The notes under the pieces: model-generated | The model's database searches: none | The model's input: the letters and a program-made list of their open reading frames with translations, nothing else | Told to the model about the DNA's origin: nothing | NCBI GenBank assembly: GCA_050014895.1 | Contig: JBEKCL010000011.1 | Coordinates: forward strand, 1-31,639 | Direction of reading: 5' to 3' | DNA: 31,639 nt | From: JAFGLP01 sp050014895 | GTDB taxonomy: Bacteria; Chloroflexota; Dehalococcoidia; GIF9; UBA5629 | In this document: in pieces, positions 7,418 through 15,822 of the stretch | Position numbering within the stretch: the first letter of the stretch is position 1 | Layout: each line of letters starts with the position of its first letter | Made by a program: the position numbers and the translations under genes

Positions 7418-8533
7418 CTACCTTGCTGAGGATGCGCTGCATTTACACTTGCTATGGTCGAAGCTCATGACACCCATTACACGCGGGGCCTCTGAAGTGA
7501 CAAATATTGTATCAGGAGAGGTGGAAACGTTACCGGCGGGGTCCGTTGATGTGATCCTGAAATGATAAGCTTTACTGTTGCTAAGATTGTCTAAAGTAAC
7601 GGTATGATTGAATAACAGCATTGTGTCCAGCGGCGTAACATTGGAATATGACACGTTAGTATCATATGCAACCTGGCTGGAAGCAAGTTCACTGGTAACC
7701 CAGTTAATCGTTGCACTTACATAGGTAATATCGGTTACGCTGATATCTGAAATAACAGGCGCTGTTCTATCTGACGGGTCAACTGTTGAAAATAACTGGT
7801 CCGGGCTTACCGCCTCATTTCCATTATTGTCGATGGATAGCACATGGTAGTGATAAGTAGTACTCGGCGACAGTTGCTTCATTTCGAGGGCATGATCATA
7901 GATATAGCCACCGTTTATCGTAGTTAAGGCTCCGTACAGGCTGGTCTTGCCATATTCAACCTGGCCGGTAGCAGGCGCATCGGTAGTCCATGCGACAATG
8001 GCCGCAGTATCGGTGATTTTCAACATGCCGATGCGGGAGATTACAAGGGTCCTGCTGTTAAGCTGCTCTAAAGTGCTGAAAGTCTGGTCCGGGCTGGTTA
8101 CCTGCGCCCCGCTCTGCTCAGTAAGCGTAACCCTGTAATGGTATGTAGTATCAGGCCTGAGCCCCGTCAGACTTACCGATTGTTGCACGGCAGGTTCTCC
8201 GTCTGACTGCGAACTGAATTCATAATCGGTTGTTTTGCCCCACTGTACAAGGCCTGATGCGGGTTTATCGGTTGACCACATGATAATTACGCTGGAGCTG
8301 GTAATACCGTTTGCTTGAATATTTCCTATAGAAGATTGGGCAGTGCTGTTACTGGGTTGCTGTGCGTTATTGGGATTGGAGGCCAGGACGGACTGTGAAT
8401 TATTTTGTGCAGGCATGCTGGAATTCGTAAGTGGAAAAACAGCGCAACTTGTACAGAATATGAGCGCAATAATACCCGTCAGAGGCAAGTATCCTGTGAG
8501 GTACTTACAAGTACGCAATATGTCTTTTACCAT
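7418..8533 (-). CDS. Exported, probably lipid-anchored protein with three fibronectin-III-like repeats
   Basis: The 371-residue product begins with a signal sequence (hydrophobic LPLTGIIALIF, 16-26) ending in CTSC, so Cys30 may be lipidated, although Cys at -3 is unusual for a lipobox. A Ser/Asn/Gln-rich linker (35-70) follows. Three repeats of about 85 residues span roughly 69-154, 163-251 and 258-348. Each holds an 'A..W.T..PA.(G/S)QV.YG' strand pattern, a 'TTYHYHV' strand and a 'SPDQ.FST' end, as in the N-terminal Fn3 domain of purple acid phosphatases. No catalytic domain follows, so it is likely a surface adhesion or scaffold protein. The short Cys-containing tail (KCKCS, 362-366) is unexplained. 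Confidence 0.75.
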   Translation of the reverse strand: MVKDILRTCKYLTGYLPLTGIIALIFCTSCAVFPLTNSSMPAQNNSQSVLASNPNNAQQPSNSTAQSSIGNIQANGITSSSVIIMWSTDKPASGLVQWGKTTDYEFSSQSDGEPAVQQSVSLTGLRPDTTYHYRVTLTEQSGAQVTSPDQTFSTLEQLNSRTLVISRIGMLKITDTAAIVAWTTDAPATGQVEYGKTSLYGALTTINGGYIYDHALEMKQLSPSTTYHYHVLSIDNNGNEAVSPDQLFSTVDPSDRTAPVISDISVTDITYVSATINWVTSELASSQVAYDTNVSYSNVTPLDTMLLFNHTVTLDNLSNSKAYHFRITSTDPAGNVSTSPDTIFVTSEAPRVMGVMSFDHSKCKCSASSAR

Positions 8534-8711
8534 AATATCCTGACATAATCTATTTTAGCAGCATGCCCGGCACAATGGAATCAAAAGTCCTGTATGGCTA
8601 CGATTGCACAAGTGCCAAAGAGATACTTGACAGCGTGGACACTGAATTGTATAGTGAGCATCTCCACTATTTATTCCTACCAGGCAGTACTTTTTAACGG
8701 AGGCAGGTGGC

Positions 8712-10166
8712 GTGTTGAAAACGGGTAAGCAGTATATCCAGGACATGGTGAACATGAATTTCCAGCTTTATATCGACGGCGGGAAGGTCGCGGGGGCGGA
8801 TGTCATTAATCATCCCAAAGTAAGGCCGATGATAAATGCCATTGCTGAAACCTATGATATGCAACACGAGAAAGACCTGCAAGAGATATTGCAGTGCAAA
8901 TCGCATCTCACCGGCGATATTATTAGCCGCTGGACCCACGTGCCACAGACGGTGGAGGACAACATCAAGAAAGTGGACATCACGCGTTTTGCCAATAGGC
9001 GAATAGGGATGTGCTCTTTCAGGTGCGTGCAGAATTCATTCCCGGCTATTTTGCTTACAACGCGCGAGATAGATAAATCTAAAGGTACACACTACTATAA
9101 CAATGCCGTGGAATATATCAAGTACTTCCAGAAGAATGATTTGATCGGCTGCCCGGCATTAACCGATCCCAAGGGCGACCGGAAGGTACCGGCCCATATG
9201 CAGGAAGACCCTGATATGTACCTGCGCGTTGTGGACAAAAACAAAGAGGGAATTACACTGCGCGGCGCCAAGCTGTGCCAGACAGGCTCGGTCGTTTCCT
9301 ACGAGAAACTCGTGTTGCCATGTATTACGCATGGACCCGGGGCGGAAGCTTACGCAGTCTCTTGCGCGGTGCCGGGCAATGCCAAGGGAATAAAAAACAT
9401 CTCAGCCCGCTATTCGCAGGATGACCGCCGCCAGGAAGGCCTGGAATGGGACATTGGCAACATGAAGTTAGGATTCCATGAGACAGTCGTTATCTTCGAC
9501 GATGTCTTCGTCCCATGGGAGCGGGTATTTATGTGTGGGGAGGTTGAGTTCACAGGCATGCTGGTCAACCTGATCGGAGGCGCACATCGGCCAACCACCG
9601 GAGGCTGCAAAACCGGGTGGACCGACATACTCATCGGTGCGGTGCAGACATTTGCAGAATACAACGGGACGGCAAACGTGTCCCACATACGTGAAAAAAT
9701 CACTGACATGATTATGTATAACGAGATGATGTATTCCTGTGGTATTGCAGCATGTGTTAAGTCAAAGTGGTATGACGGTGTGGGCATGATTCCGGATATG
9801 CTGCTTGGAAACAATACCAAGTATATAACTTCAAAAGTGGTGTATGAGCTCGTAAGGCTGGCCGAAGATATAACAGGGGGTATTATTACCACTCTCCCGA
9901 GCGAAAAGGAATTTAAAAACCCCGAAATTTCCCCCTATCTTAATAGATTCTATAAAGGCGCAAAAGGTGCGTCCGCGGAAAACAAGGTGAGGATCGTGCG
10001 CCTGATAGAGAACCTTACATACGGTGCAGGGGCATTGTGCCACTCTGCAGCGCATGGGGGCGGTTCCGGCCAGGCGTGCAAACTATCTATGTACGAGTTT
10101 GCCAAAGGTGAACCGCTGGAGTCACGTAAAAGAGATGCCCAGAAGTTATGCGGGATTATCAAGTAA
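8712..10166 (+). CDS. 4-hydroxybutyryl-CoA dehydratase family protein (HpaB/AbfD-like) with altered catalytic residues
   Basis: The 484-residue protein is colinear with Clostridium aminobutyricum AbfD (4-hydroxybutyryl-CoA dehydratase/vinylacetyl-CoA isomerase, FAD plus [4Fe-4S]). All four cluster ligands are present: Cys101 and Cys105 (family Cys99/Cys103), His292 and Cys299 in AHRPTTGGCK. Glu257, Lys300 and the Thr of CQTGS (family Thr190) are also kept. The residue at the Tyr296 position is Thr (HRPTTGG), and the family E-S-M-H-G segment with Glu455 reads SAAHGG. Both residues are considered catalytic in AbfD (family knowledge from memory), so the cofactors are probably retained while the reaction may differ. 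The start is a GTG preceded by GGAGGCAGG. It is co-transcribed with the acyl-CoA ligase 55 nt downstream, which may supply its CoA-ester substrate. Confidence 0.85.
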   Translation: MLKTGKQYIQDMVNMNFQLYIDGGKVAGADVINHPKVRPMINAIAETYDMQHEKDLQEILQCKSHLTGDIISRWTHVPQTVEDNIKKVDITRFANRRIGMCSFRCVQNSFPAILLTTREIDKSKGTHYYNNAVEYIKYFQKNDLIGCPALTDPKGDRKVPAHMQEDPDMYLRVVDKNKEGITLRGAKLCQTGSVVSYEKLVLPCITHGPGAEAYAVSCAVPGNAKGIKNISARYSQDDRRQEGLEWDIGNMKLGFHETVVIFDDVFVPWERVFMCGEVEFTGMLVNLIGGAHRPTTGGCKTGWTDILIGAVQTFAEYNGTANVSHIREKITDMIMYNEMMYSCGIAACVKSKWYDGVGMIPDMLLGNNTKYITSKVVYELVRLAEDITGGIITTLPSEKEFKNPEISPYLNRFYKGAKGASAENKVRIVRLIENLTYGAGALCHSAAHGGGSGQACKLSMYEFAKGEPLESRKRDAQKLCGIIK

Positions 10167-10224
10167 GTCCTGGACCTAATCACATCAACCCGATGTGAAA
10201 TAAATAAATATATGGGGAGGTATG

Positions 10225-11808
10225 ATGAGCCTGGATAAGTTACAAGAAAACCTGTTAAGGAGAGCGGTCATCGGTGACCTGGTCACGCGGTCGGCAGAGA
10301 GATTTGTGGACAGGATTGCACTGGTTGCCGGGGATGCGCGGATTTCATTCAAAGTACTGAATGAGCGGAGCTGTATGGCTGCCAATGCATTCGCCGCCCT
10401 GGGAATCAAGAAGGGCGACAGGGTAGCACTGCTGAGTCACAATAGCCTGCACTATATCTATTGCCGTTTCGGCCTGGCCAAAATCGGGGCAATATCGGCG
10501 CCTATAAATTTCATGCTAAAGGGTGATGAAATCGAGTACATCATCAACGACGGAGAGCCCAGGGCTTTCTTTGTGGAGGATTCTCTGGCAAATACCGTCC
10601 TGGAGATCAAACACAAACTGAAGAGTGTGGAGATTTTCGGCTGCTTCGATTTTGGTAAAGCGCCCATACCGGAAAAATGGGTGAATACAGCCAACTTTTT
10701 CACGGGGGCATACCCGACTACCGAGCCGGAGGTCATTATAGATTCCAACGACATGGCGACATTGATCTATACCACCGGGACAGAAAGCTTCCCCAAGGGC
10801 GTAATGACCAGCCACTTGAACTATTATATGAGCATTTTACACCTGGCCTGCGATGTCGACTTCAGGCGGGAGGACTCCGTGATTATAGATATCCCGCTTT
10901 TCCATGTAGCAGGGACAACAGTTCTGAACGGTTCGATCACCTTCGGTGGGAAGGCTGTTATAGGCTACACCCCGGATCCGAATAATATCCTGCAGAAAAC
11001 GCAGGACGAGAAGCTAAGCATGTGGGTCTACCCGCCTACCCTCTATGCAATATTGCCCATGATGCCTAACTTCGGTAAATTCGACCTTTCGTCTCTCAAG
11101 AAATGTATATCCTTCGGTGCGGTCATGCCCCCGTCTGTGCTTGAAGCCTGGAAGAAGATCAAGCCGGATATCCTCTGGAGAAATTATTGGGGCCAGACCG
11201 AGAGCAGCCCTGTCGGTACAACCTCAACGCCCGAGAGTTTTGAGCAGAACATCAGCTCTATAGGTATACAGGATACAGCCGTCTCGGTTAAGGTATTCGA
11301 TGAGCAGGACCGTGAGGTAGCTTCGGGCTTCATCGGGGAATTGGTAATGCGGGGACCCGCCGTTATGCTTGGTTACTGGAAGAAGGAGAAGCAAACCGAA
11401 GCCGCGCTTTCGAGTGGGTGGCTGCATACGGGCGATCTGGGCTATAAGGATGATAAGGGAAACGTTTACTATGTCGACAGGAAAAAGGACATGATAAAGA
11501 GCGGTGGCGAAAACGTATCATCGCAGGAAGTGGAAGGCATGATAACCAGGCATCCCAAGGTCATGCAGGTTGCGGTGCTCGGCCTACCCGATCCTAAATG
11601 GATCGAGGCAGTGACTGCTTTCATCGTGCCAAGACCGGGAGAGACGCCCTCTGAAGAAGAAATAATCGCGTTCTGTAAAGATAACATGGCGGGCTATAAG
11701 ATACCCAAACGCGTGATAATTATGACAGCCCTTCCTACAAGCGCTACAGGAAAAATATTGAAGAGGGTACTCAGGGAACAACACAGCGAGAAAAAGACCG
11801 CCGCCTGA
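10225..11808 (+). CDS. Acyl-CoA synthetase (AMP-forming), fatty/aromatic acid-CoA ligase type
   Basis: This enzyme activates a carboxylic acid with ATP to an acyl-AMP and then to the CoA thioester. Counting from the first of two tandem ATGs (10222), motifs are the phosphate loop YTTGTESFPKG at 183-193, A5 YWGQTE at 322-327, A7 TGDLGY at 403-408, A8 hinge DRKKDMIKSGGENV at 419-432, and the adenylation Lys511 in PTSATGKILK. All expected catalytic residues are present over the usual length (about 527). The phosphate loop has ESF where TSGTTGxPKG enzymes have Thr/Gly/small residues. The second ATG (10225) sits at a better distance from GGGGAGG than the first. It follows the 4HBD-like gene in one operon and ends at a strong hairpin. 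Confidence 0.92.
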   Translation: MSLDKLQENLLRRAVIGDLVTRSAERFVDRIALVAGDARISFKVLNERSCMAANAFAALGIKKGDRVALLSHNSLHYIYCRFGLAKIGAISAPINFMLKGDEIEYIINDGEPRAFFVEDSLANTVLEIKHKLKSVEIFGCFDFGKAPIPEKWVNTANFFTGAYPTTEPEVIIDSNDMATLIYTTGTESFPKGVMTSHLNYYMSILHLACDVDFRREDSVIIDIPLFHVAGTTVLNGSITFGGKAVIGYTPDPNNILQKTQDEKLSMWVYPPTLYAILPMMPNFGKFDLSSLKKCISFGAVMPPSVLEAWKKIKPDILWRNYWGQTESSPVGTTSTPESFEQNISSIGIQDTAVSVKVFDEQDREVASGFIGELVMRGPAVMLGYWKKEKQTEAALSSGWLHTGDLGYKDDKGNVYYVDRKKDMIKSGGENVSSQEVEGMITRHPKVMQVAVLGLPDPKWIEAVTAFIVPRPGETPSEEEIIAFCKDNMAGYKIPKRVIIMTALPTSATGKILKRVLREQHSEKKTAA

Positions 11809-11842
11809 CTGTACATAGACGATAACGTACTTTTATAACAAT

Positions 11843-11875
11843 AAGGAGCCCCGTATGTTACATACGGGGCTCCTT
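11843..11875. terminator. Bidirectional intrinsic terminator between convergent operons
   Basis: A perfect 15-bp stem (AAGGAGCCCCGTATG / CATACGGGGCTCCTT) with a TTA loop lies between the acyl-CoA ligase stop (11808) and the crotonase stop (11948). The minus side is followed by a T-rich TATTGTTATAAAAG. It probably serves both converging transcripts. Confidence 0.85.
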
Positions 11876-11947
11876 CAATAATCGCACCAATAAGCGGCTG
11901 TTGGGCGTAAGCTATCGCAAAATGACAGAGTACACCCGGAAAGGGCG

Positions 11948-12778
11948 TTACCTGTCGCGATAGACCGGCTTACGTTTTTGGAACATAGCGATGCCGCCTT
12001 CCCTGTGGTCCTCTGTGAACGATAAGAGCGACTGGTTACGATTTTCGATATTGATTGCGCTTTCCAGACTGGGCGCATCTACATTCAGGTTATACGCTTC
12101 CTTGGTCATACGGAGGCCAAAAGGAGCTGTCAATAGCATCTCTTCAGCCAACTCCACAGCTGCATCCATGAGTTTATCCTCCGCAACAACCCTGGAAACA
12201 AGCCCAATCCGGTCGGCGGTAGCTGCGTCAATTACCCTGCCTGTATAAAGGTACTCGGCGGCGCGAGAGAACCCGATAATCCTGGGCAGAAAATACGAAC
12301 TGCCCATATCGCATCCTGAAAGTCCGATACGAATATATCCGGCATTCATGCGTGCTGATTCGGAGACAATACGCACATCGCAGGCCAGTGCAAGGCTGAA
12401 ACCACCGCCTATAGCGTGGCCGTTGACTGCCCCTATGATTGGTTGAGGACAACGGCGCATCATTATAACGATCTCAGACAGCACATTTTGCGCCATGTGA
12501 TAGTGATATTGAACCGGACCCATATCATATTGGCTGCCTGCATCGGTGAATGAACCGGTTGTAAGTTGCTCCAGGTCAGCCCCTGCACAGAAAGCCCGGC
12601 CGGCCCCGCGCAAAATGATTACACGTGTCTTGAAATCATGACACATACCAGAAAAGCAGTTATGTAAATCAGCTATCAGTTGCCCGGATAACGCGTTTAA
12701 CTTGGCAGGCCGGTTCATGGATACTATTGCTAGGGGACCTCTCCTCTCAATCTCCAGGGTTTTATATTCGTCAGCCAT
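11948..12778 (-). CDS. Enoyl-CoA hydratase/isomerase (crotonase) family protein lacking both catalytic Glu
   Basis: This is a 276-residue crotonase. The frame is open for 35 more codons upstream, but the ATG at 12778 has GGGAGGT eight bases before it and starts the conserved region. Oxyanion-hole segments are GAGRAFCAGADL (58-69) and GHAIGGGFSLA (120-130). At the position of rat Glu144 (GGCEL) it has Ser128, and at Glu164 (QPE) it has Tyr148, spaced 20 residues as in the rat enzyme. An Asp (GCDMG, Asp157) lies near the site where dienoyl-CoA isomerases carry a catalytic Asp. It is therefore a CoA-ester isomerase, decarboxylase or similar rather than a textbook hydratase. The thiolase gene and its terminator lie upstream on the same strand. 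Confidence 0.85.
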   Translation of the reverse strand: MADEYKTLEIERRGPLAIVSMNRPAKLNALSGQLIADLHNCFSGMCHDFKTRVIILRGAGRAFCAGADLEQLTTGSFTDAGSQYDMGPVQYHYHMAQNVLSEIVIMMRRCPQPIIGAVNGHAIGGGFSLALACDVRIVSESARMNAGYIRIGLSGCDMGSSYFLPRIIGFSRAAEYLYTGRVIDAATADRIGLVSRVVAEDKLMDAAVELAEEMLLTAPFGLRMTKEAYNLNVDAPSLESAINIENRNQSLLSFTEDHREGGIAMFQKRKPVYRDR

Positions 12779-12872
12779 ATGAATTACCTCCCTATCATGC
12801 GTATGATAATTGGAAACGTGGATTCTTATTATCGTCGATAAGCTGCTGGATATCAATTGGCAATAAAAAGAA

Positions 12873-12906
12873 ATAAGCCGCATGCTCTTTAGAGCATGCG
12901 GCTTAT
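12873..12906 (-). terminator. Intrinsic terminator of the thiolase gene
   Basis: A perfect 16-bp stem (ATAAGCCGCATGCTCT / AGAGCATGCGGCTTAT) with a tiny loop is followed on the minus strand by TTCTTTTTATTG. It lies between the thiolase stop (12964) and the crotonase start (12778), so the crotonase needs its own promoter. A TTGCCA immediately after the stem is a possible -35. Confidence 0.85.
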
Positions 12907-12963
12907 GATCAATTGTTATTACACCCGGTGAATGAGTGTAAATGTACCAGTTTATATTATTAC

Positions 12964-14160
12964 TTATTCACTCTTGATGATAGCGGTAACGCCCTGGCCG
13001 CCGCCGCAGCACTGGGTGGCGAGACCTAATTTGCCGCCCTTCTCATGCAGGATCCTGGCACAGGTACCTACAAGCCTGATGCCGGTGGCGCCGAGCGGGT
13101 GTCCGATAGCGACGGCTCCGCCGTGAATGTTTACTTTCTCAGGGTCAACGCCGAGCTCTTTCATGGCGTATAGAGCTACTACGGAGAAGGCCTCGTTAAT
13201 CTCCCAGACATCGATATCCTTGGGTTTAAGGCCGGCATATTCGAGGGCTTTCCTGGAAGCGGGGACCGGTCCAGCACCCATGAGGTCAGGGGGAACGCCT
13301 GCAACGCCGAAACTGACGAAGCTGGCTATGGGCTTAAGGCCTAGTTTCTTGGCCTTGTCTCTGGACATGATCAGCATTCCGGTTGCGCCGGCGTTTAGAG
13401 GTGAAGAGTTGCCGGCCGTGATAGTACCATCTGCTTTGTAGGCAGGTTTCAGTGAAAGCAAAGCTTCGAGCGTGGTGTCAGCCCGGACGCATCCATCGTA
13501 GTCATACATTTGTTTGCTGCCATCCTGGAGTGTGACTTCGATGGGCATTATTTCGCCTTTAAGAAAACCATCTTTCTGGGCTTTGGCTGCCCGCTGGTGA
13601 GATATCAGAGACCATTTATCCATGTCCTCGCGGCTAAAACCGCCGAGTTCCTGGAGTTTCTGTGCTGTCAGGCCCATGTTTAGGGCGGTAGGCAGGTCGT
13701 ATTTCTGGAACTTAGGATCCGTAAAAAGCTTCTCGTTTATTACTATGGCGGGCATCGGGCCCATGGGGATATGCGACATGTGCTCTATTCCACCGCACAG
13801 GACCACCTCGGCGAAGCCTGAGGAAATGGCCATTACGCCGGTCCTCATAGCATCGAGCGAGGAACCGCATTGCTGGTCAACCTGCTGGGCTGCCATCTCA
13901 ACAGGAAGGTCCGCAAAAAATGTCGGATATTTGCCGCCGAAAGTAAAGTTCTCAAGTACCGGCCTGGCAACCCCTACTACGGCCTCGTCAATGATTTTAG
14001 GATCGATCTTAGTTCTCTTGACGATCTCTTTCCACAGCATGCCAAGTACTTCATCCATGTGGTAAGCATTGAGCAGGTCTTTCTCCGGGGCTTTGAAACT
14101 TGCCTTGGAGAATGGGGACCGCAGGTAGTCTACGATGACGACGTCGCGTGCTAGTTTCAT
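12964..14160 (-). CDS. Thiolase (acetyl-CoA acyltransferase)
   Basis: This 398-residue thiolase has a complete active site: nucleophile Cys98 in DQQCGSS, His354 in AIGHPLGATG, and the acid/base Cys384 in TQCCGGGQG. The 30-residue spacing between His354 and Cys384 equals that of Zoogloea biosynthetic thiolase. GGIEHMSHIPMG is the usual substrate-site strand. It cleaves 3-ketoacyl-CoA to acetyl-CoA plus a shortened acyl-CoA, or condenses acetyl-CoA; direction is not visible, although the setting favours degradation. The start is well set by AAAGGAGTT. A single-gene transcript is likely: its own promoter (14198-14227) and its own terminator (12873-12906) are seen. Confidence 0.93.
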   Translation of the reverse strand: MKLARDVVIVDYLRSPFSKASFKAPEKDLLNAYHMDEVLGMLWKEIVKRTKIDPKIIDEAVVGVARPVLENFTFGGKYPTFFADLPVEMAAQQVDQQCGSSLDAMRTGVMAISSGFAEVVLCGGIEHMSHIPMGPMPAIVINEKLFTDPKFQKYDLPTALNMGLTAQKLQELGGFSREDMDKWSLISHQRAAKAQKDGFLKGEIMPIEVTLQDGSKQMYDYDGCVRADTTLEALLSLKPAYKADGTITAGNSSPLNAGATGMLIMSRDKAKKLGLKPIASFVSFGVAGVPPDLMGAGPVPASRKALEYAGLKPKDIDVWEINEAFSVVALYAMKELGVDPEKVNIHGGAVAIGHPLGATGIRLVGTCARILHEKGGKLGLATQCCGGGQGVTAIIKSE

Positions 14161-14197
14161 TGTTTTAACTCCTTTTGGGTCAAAAATTTGCGTAGTA

Positions 14198-14227
14198 ATT
14201 ATAAGTTTTTCACACTCACAAAGGCAA
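14198..14227 (-). promoter_or_regulatory. Sigma70-like promoter of the thiolase gene
   Basis: On the minus strand TTGCCT (14227-14222) and a perfect TATAAT (14203-14198) are 18 bp apart. The predicted leader is about 30 nt and includes the AAGGAG ribosome binding site. Confidence 0.6.
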
Positions 14228-14469
14228 ACCGGGGAGGGTCTGATCGATGTTAATGTTATAACTATCTTTAAGTGGAACCGGATTGCAATTTTATATGTAT
14301 TTGTTTATCATTTCATAATCTTACATTTGGCATACATTTAACGCTGATGTGTAAGAAAATGTGATATGTTAACGGCTGCTGCCGTTTTGCCCATCCAAAG
14401 GCGTTCGTCCGGGTGCCTTATGATAAAACGCTATTTAGTCATTGTGTGGTGCCTTGAGTATGGAAGATC
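14228..14469. other. AT-rich intergenic stretch before the MFS gene
   Basis: The 309-bp gap 14161-14469 holds the thiolase promoter at its left end. The remainder is AT-rich without an ORF, RNA gene or clear dyad. It presumably includes the MFS promoter (an unanchored TATGAT near 14420 is the only candidate). Confidence 0.4.
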
Positions 14470-15789
14470 ATGATGGACAACGCTAACCAGAACAAACACC
14501 CGGCCAGGCTCTGGAACCGCGATTTCCTGCTGCTATGGCAGGGGCAACTGATCAGCCAGGTGGGGCAGCGTGCCTTCAACCTGGCCATGATCTTTTTCAT
14601 AAAGGAGGCCACCGGATCGGCTAGTCTGGTAGGACTGATGATGATGGCTTCCAGCCTGCCGGGCGTGCTGATGGGCCCCCTGGGCGGCACGTTTGCCGAC
14701 AACTTTTCCCGCAAGAAAATCCTGGTCTATGGCGACCTGATCAATGGATTATTCGTACTATCGCTGGCCATAGTGATGTTCGTGCTGCCCCATAACAGTG
14801 GACTGTCATTAGGCTGGCTGTTTGTGGTAGCTACCGCCGGCGCAATTATTTTTGCCTTTTTTACGCCGGCTGTACAGGCCGCCATCCCGGACCTAGTCCC
14901 CGAGAACAAACTCGATGTGGCAAATTCTCTCAACCAGCTTGCTCTCTTTGTCTCCCTTTTCATAGGCATGGGGCTAGGTGGAATTCTCTATAATGCCACA
15001 GGCGCCGCCCTCCTGTTTTTAATCAATGGGTTTACTTATTTCTGCGCTTCCGGCTCGGAGGCATTCATCAGGATACCGCAGCCAGCTGTGGAAAAAACTG
15101 GACAGGGCAAAGCGTTCAAAACGTTTATTTCCGATACCATGGAAGGTCTGCATTACGTGTGGAAGAAGAAAGGGATGAGAGTGCTTTTCATCGTAGCGGC
15201 CCTGCTATATCTTTTTATTGCGCCGATGTACATGCTGCTGCCCTTCTATGTAGAAGACTACCTTAAACTGGACGCATCCTGGTACGGCTACCTATTGATG
15301 TCACTGGGAGTCGGATCGGCGCTGGGTTACTTGATCGCAGGCAGTGCCAATGTGCGGGGCCGTGACCAGAGTAATATGATCGTTTTATCGCTGCTGGGCG
15401 CTTCGCTTGCAATGGGAATAATGGGTTTTCTCACGCAGCCTTACATAGTGCTGGGTGTGATCTTCCTGGTAGGGTTGCTGGCGGGTATATTTATGGTCAA
15501 GGCCACTACGGTCCTTCAGCTTGCATCCTCGAGTGATATCAGGGGCAGAGTATTCGGGTTGCTGGCCACGCTCACCAGCGGACTTGCGCCGCTGGGATGG
15601 GGAATAGCAGGCGTGATTGCGGACCTGGCCAATCGAAATATCCCGATAATCTATGCAACCTGCGGTGTGCTGATCTTAATCCTTTCAGTAGCGATGGCCT
15701 TTTCAAAGGAGACAAGAGATTTCCTGACTATCAGCGTTAATCCCAACCCGGATAAAACGCGCCTGGCCAAGATTACCCCGCCTGATTAA
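14470..15789 (+). CDS. MFS transporter (DHA3/EntS-like efflux type)
   Basis: This 439-residue protein has about 12 membrane segments in two halves. Between segments 2 and 3 it has a motif-A-like GGTFADNFSRKK (72-83), and the N-terminus WNRDFLLLWQGQLIS is typical of the drug:H+ antiporter-3 / enterobactin-exporter-like group. It likely exports a small lipophilic compound or siderophore with protons; the substrate is unknown. Two nearby ATGs (14470, 14473) are equally plausible and no strong ribosome binding site is seen. It leads a row of membrane-protein genes on the same strand, but each has its own spacer, so an operon is not certain. Confidence 0.88.
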   Translation: MMDNANQNKHPARLWNRDFLLLWQGQLISQVGQRAFNLAMIFFIKEATGSASLVGLMMMASSLPGVLMGPLGGTFADNFSRKKILVYGDLINGLFVLSLAIVMFVLPHNSGLSLGWLFVVATAGAIIFAFFTPAVQAAIPDLVPENKLDVANSLNQLALFVSLFIGMGLGGILYNATGAALLFLINGFTYFCASGSEAFIRIPQPAVEKTGQGKAFKTFISDTMEGLHYVWKKKGMRVLFIVAALLYLFIAPMYMLLPFYVEDYLKLDASWYGYLLMSLGVGSALGYLIAGSANVRGRDQSNMIVLSLLGASLAMGIMGFLTQPYIVLGVIFLVGLLAGIFMVKATTVLQLASSSDIRGRVFGLLATLTSGLAPLGWGIAGVIADLANRNIPIIYATCGVLILILSVAMAFSKETRDFLTISVNPNPDKTRLAKITPPD

Positions 15790-15804
15790 GACTAGTTTTT
15801 GTGA

Positions 15805-15810
15805 TATACT
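15805..15810 (+). promoter_or_regulatory. -10 element close to the PlsY-like start
   Basis: TATACT ends 12 nt before the ATG at 15823, leaving a leader of about five bases and no room for a ribosome binding site. The -35 is not convincing. Confidence 0.3.
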
Positions 15811-15822
15811 TCTTAACCACAA

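Noticed and set aside
8575..8697. A 40-codon ORF (ATG to TAA) just upstream of the 4HBD-like gene
   Set aside because: No ribosome binding site, no recognisable motif, and length within chance expectation; possibly leader sequence only.
12779..12872. TTGCCA-N17-TATCGA as a promoter for the crotonase
   Set aside because: The -10 match is poor and the -35 overlaps the thiolase terminator tail; noted only as a possibility.
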